Both the position numbers and the translations under genes were made by a program. The notes below the pieces were generated by a model that saw nothing but the letters and a program-made list of their open reading frames with translations, was not told the origin of the DNA and did no database searches. A stretch of 10,117 nt of DNA from Larix sibirica (taxonomy: Eukaryota > Streptophyta > Pinopsida > Pinales > Pinaceae): NCBI GenBank assembly GCA_004151065.3, contig NWUY0303872226.1, forward strand, positions 1-10,117. Direction: 5' to 3'. Below, in pieces: positions 7,300 through 10,117 of this stretch; position 1 is the stretch's first letter; the number at the start of each line of letters is the position of its first letter.

Positions 7300-8465
7300 A
7301 AAAACTTTCGTGAGATGATATCAATGAAGAGTGCAGCCTGTCAAAATGCGACAAGAAATCATGCATTGAGAAAATATAAGCGAAAATTTCAAAGGAATTC
7401 AAAACCACAATTGCATGTAACAAACCAAGGATTGAAAACTTTTGAAATTGGAGTCGACTTGGTTAATAACAATTCTAGAATGAACCAACCTATAGATGAC
7501 GGTTCTAGTGCCAACCAAGCTAACTCATGGAAGTCTAGAAATTAATGAAAATTTGAATAGTTGTGAAGTTTTGACCTCGGCTATGAAATACAATGATGAA
7601 CAAGAAGTATAGGTCGCAATAGCTCCACAGTCTCAGACTTCAATAGCTCCACACTCCACAGATCAAATGCTCAGTGGAAAGGTGGCAACCAAGAGAGCGA
7701 ACCAATGCACGTCTCACAAACAATGGCAATGAGTGACACACAACTCTAGTTCAAATTTTCCCATTTACATACTCATATCATGGTGGATGTGAGTTGACGG
7801 CTGTCATTGTAGATGTCGGGGTAGAGTAATGGAAGGTTTGAAAAACACATAGTGTTCAATGGATTAGGGTTCTCCAAAGATTGAGATGCAGCAATTGTAA
7901 ACATTAATTCCAACGCAATGGTCTCCCTAGTACTCTCTTTCCAATTACAAAGGAGGAGATGCAGGTCACGCAGCTCTACATAGAGGCAGAAGAAATTAGG
8001 GTTTGTGTTGTAGAGATAGAGAACAGATTAAAAAATTGTGTTATTCACTTAATAGTCATGCGGAGGAGTGGAGACACGCAGAATTCATTTGAAGAGAAAG
8101 GGTTTCAAAATTTTGAATCGCAGGGCCTCGATAACTCCAACTGGATGATGTGATTGAGTATTTTCTGTACTCTTTTTCTAGTAGCGACATGTTGAGGACG
8201 TAGGTTGGTGCAAGTCTCGAGAGGAATCATGGGCAGAAAAACGCATGAATTTATATCTCGAAATTGCATTTAATGGAGAGGGCGTTCTAACACTGGCAGA
8301 AGGCATGCAAAGACCTTATGGAATGTTAGGGTTGGTGAAATTAATGCCCCCAAGTTTGCAGACTGAGCACTCAGCAGGTAGGACTAGAAAGCAGAGGGAT
8401 GGCCAGAGAATAGGCAGAGAAGAAGGTAGGTCTGCAAAATGGCACTGGCCTTAGAGCCAACAATA
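7300..8465 (-). other. Long leader of the LTR element
   Basis: About 1.2 kb lies between the primer binding site and the gag-like region on the element strand, with no convincing frame on either strand. The small plus-strand frames (7315-7545, 7959-8153, 8245-8454) are antisense to the element and look like chance. The leader holds three AACCCTAA telo-box motifs on the minus strand. A short direct repeat (AATAGCTCCACA at 7618 and 7642) is also present. Its less AT-rich, CT-rich character resembles a plant gene leader. Confidence 0.5.
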
Positions 8466-8477
8466 GCTCGGATACCA
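8466..8477 (-). other. Primer binding site (tRNA-iMet-like)
   Basis: The minus strand reads TGGTATCCGAGC, one mismatch from the TGGTATCAGAGC used by many plant LTR elements and complementary to the 3' end of initiator tRNA-Met. It begins 6 nt (TAAAAG) after the 3' end of the minus-strand 5' LTR, the expected place for priming minus-strand DNA synthesis. Confidence 0.85.
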
Positions 8478-8483
8478 CTTTTA

Positions 8484-8751
8484 TGTTTCCCACTAGGGAC
8501 AATAGTGAAATTGCCTAAACACACAGCCAAATACAAGATGAAGTTTAGCAAAGACAAATAGATAGGCCTTAAAGCACAAATTCACATTGATCAAATGTAC
8601 AGTATAATACATGAGATGACCCTTGGATTCATCTTCCAAGTGGCCTCTTGGACTCCTTTCAACTTTTCTTGTTCACCTATGACTCTTGGTATTCTTCTCA
8701 TGTGAATAGGGAGATAATAATATTCATGGCACCAAGGATTAGGTTCCAACA
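8484..8751 (-). repeat. Right LTR (5' LTR of the minus-strand element)
   Basis: 268 bp, plus-strand ends TGTTTCCC...TTCCAACA. It is the partner of 5420-5690. On the element strand it begins TGTTGGAACC and ends ...GGGAAACA. Its outer end adjoins ACAAA, near-matching AGAAA at the other side. Confidence 0.88.
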
Positions 8752-9017
8752 ACAAAGTTGTTGCACTCATCCATATGTTTAGTGAATCTTCTTCTCCATA
8801 TGGGTAACCACCACATGTGCCATATTTCTCTCTGATCTCGTCAACCACCCAACTGTTGGGATAGATATTTTGCATATTTTATTTTAAATGATCGGGATAA
8901 GGCATGCTTCTACCATTCAATAGTTTGAATTATTTTATGTCATTGTCCCATTTCCTTATTTCTTCTTCATACAACATGACTCATGCTTGCATTGCCTTCG
9001 CGTTGTATGGCATCAAT
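8752..9017. other. Flank between LTR element and transposase remnant
   Basis: No domain recognised. A 94-codon minus-strand frame (8591-8875) starts here and crosses into the LTR, so its lower-coordinate half is only LTR sequence. The first ~41 codons lie in the flank and could belong to the downstream part of the adjacent CACTA element, but I cannot match them. Confidence 0.4.
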
Positions 9018-10117
9018 TTATGAATTCGTTGATGTATAAAAGAATTCAAAATGAATGTATGAGATCAAATATATATTATCAACTTCAATGTAAATATTTT
9101 CTATGTACAAATTTGACGAAAGATAAGTGACATACTCTTTATCATGCAGCTTTTTTCCATATGTTTGGAGTAGCTCCCCCTCCTTTTTGTCCTCATCTTC
9201 TTGGTTGTCCCAAACCACTACCCCTCATGTGTTGTTAATTTGTTTGTTGTATTCATTGGCATAATAGACAGACTCATATACTATGTACCCCTCTACCATA
9301 GAGCCATCTGGTTTTATCCTTTGTCAAACAAACCCCTTCAATTTTTTCATGTAACTCGCTAAGAATAACATCCAACACCATGAGAGCACCCTAGTTAATT
9401 CAACCTCATCGTGTAAGTGAATTAGAAGATATACCTATAAATCCATAAAACTCATGGGTAGTTCCTTCTCAAACATACAAATAGTCTTAGCTATCTCTCG
9501 ATGCCACAAAGGAATACTATCCATATGAATATCCTTTGATGTCATCCAACATACAAATGTAGATAATTTTGATATGGCATGTCGCAAGTCTTGGGGGAAA
9601 TCATGGTTCACGCAACCATGCACAAGGATAATGACACAACAAAATAGGCACACACATAATTAATTGCCATAAAACTACAAGTGCATACTATATTTTAACC
9701 TACAAGTTAAAAAAAGCAATCATGTATTTGACATACATACCCTTAGAAGGTTCAAATGGGCATGTGATTTCAACCCCAATAAATGTCCTTCTACAGTGAA
9801 GCAACATCATATAGTCAACCCATATAAAGAAGGTGCCTTCACACCCAATATAACATTTTTCACCATAGAAATCTCATCCTTCTTTAAAATCCAAGGGACA
9901 TCACCTTCTTAAAAATACCAATAGGGACCAAACTCTCCTATGCTTTCTTTTCTTGGCCAACGTCTCATTTTTGTATTCGAAGAAATAAGATCTTTCTTAA
10001 CAACCAATGTGGCACTTTTTTCGATGATATATGCCTCCACAAAGAAGATGAAATATTTTTTAATATATGCATGGGATCTAGTAAGTGGGAAATCTTAAGA
10101 TGCTCCCAATATGGAAG
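9018..10117 (-). pseudogene. CACTA (En/Spm) TNP2-type transposase remnant, 5' part beyond the window
   Basis: Minus-strand segments match the TNP2-like transposase order. First, 10117-9989 reads LPYWEHLKISHLLDPMHIL..., the family signature usually written LPYWK-L-LRHNLDVMHIEKN, with the conserved H and MHI. Second, 9893-9741 reads WILKKDE...GLKSHAHLNLLR, matching the LKKDEK...GLKSHD block, with one in-frame TGA. Third, 9653-9225 matches DUF4218: DLRHAISKLSTF, then CMFEKELPMSFMDL, then YMKKLKGFV and VEGYIVYESVYYANEY, with TAG at 9435-9437 and TGA at 9324-9326. The same frame runs on to 9018 with weaker resemblance (LLQTYGKKLHDKEYV). The transposase would bind and cut CACTA element ends. Stops and frame changes show it is dead. 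GTATGT just after segment two (9740 downward) could be an intron donor, but no clear acceptor was found. Confidence 0.85.

Larger units (their letters stand above)
5420..8751 (-). mobile_element. Non-autonomous gag-only LTR retrotransposon (TR-GAG-like), minus strand
   Basis: Two direct LTRs (5420-5690 and 8484-8751) bound a 2.8-kb interior. Read on the minus strand the order is 5' LTR (8751-8484), a 6-nt spacer, a tRNA-iMet-like primer binding site, a ~1.2-kb leader, a decayed gag-like region, hairpin repeats, a polypurine tract and the 3' LTR. The flanking pentamers AGAAA (5415-5419) and ACAAA (8752-8756) fit an eroded target-site duplication. I see no protease, integrase, reverse transcriptase or RNase H, and the interior is too short for them. 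Size and a single gag-like product match the TR-GAG class described in plants; mobility would have needed pol from another element. LTR divergence (roughly 12-15% by eye) and broken frames make it old and inactive. Confidence 0.85.

Noticed and set aside
7315-8454. Three plus-strand frames of 64-76 codons in the element leader
   Set aside because: They run antisense to an element whose orientation is fixed by its primer site and polypurine tract, and show no family resemblance.

Overview
The window looks like nuclear DNA from a seed plant. It is AT-rich, has one small intron-bearing plant gene, and is otherwise mostly decayed transposable elements and short tandem repeats. The sparse gene content and old LTRs would suit a large, repeat-rich genome such as a gymnosperm, but nothing here proves the lineage.

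Layout. (1) 1-1459: left flank with a 171-bp-spaced duplication at the window edge and a 48-bp-spaced duplication near 700, with no recognisable gene. (2) 1460-2110: the only gene that appears intact, on the + strand. It encodes a 92-residue secreted eight-cysteine protein of the LTP / 2S-albumin / alpha-amylase-inhibitor superfamily. It has a TATA box, a pyrimidine-rich leader, a 103-nt intron five codons before the stop, and a 3' region with two related AATAAA modules. (3) 2163-3514: a belt of short repeats: an ATA microsatellite, a 3 x 50-bp array with palindromic cores, a 37-bp pair, a loosely spaced degenerate GC-rich motif (GGCTCGACCC-like) recurring about eight times, and a perfect 33-bp tandem pair. 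(4) 3515-5419: AT-rich DNA with a possible solo LTR (4359-5042) that carries three 60-bp repeats. (5) 5420-8751: a structurally complete but old non-autonomous LTR retrotransposon on the minus strand. It has paired ~270-bp LTRs, a tRNA-iMet-like primer binding site, a polypurine tract, near-matching 5-bp flanks, and only a decayed gag-like region with a CCHC zinc knuckle. There is no room for, or sign of, pol. (6) 9018-10117: the decayed 3' part of a CACTA (En/Spm) TNP2-type transposase on the minus strand, running off the right edge.

The parts do not form a shared pathway. The LTP-like gene is a single host gene, and the rest is transposon and repeat sediment. The most interesting object is the gag-only retroelement (TR-GAG-like). 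It has a ~1.2-kb leader with three telo-box motifs and, near its 3' end, a degenerate ~61-bp tandem repeat in which two separate hairpins are preserved per unit despite sequence drift.
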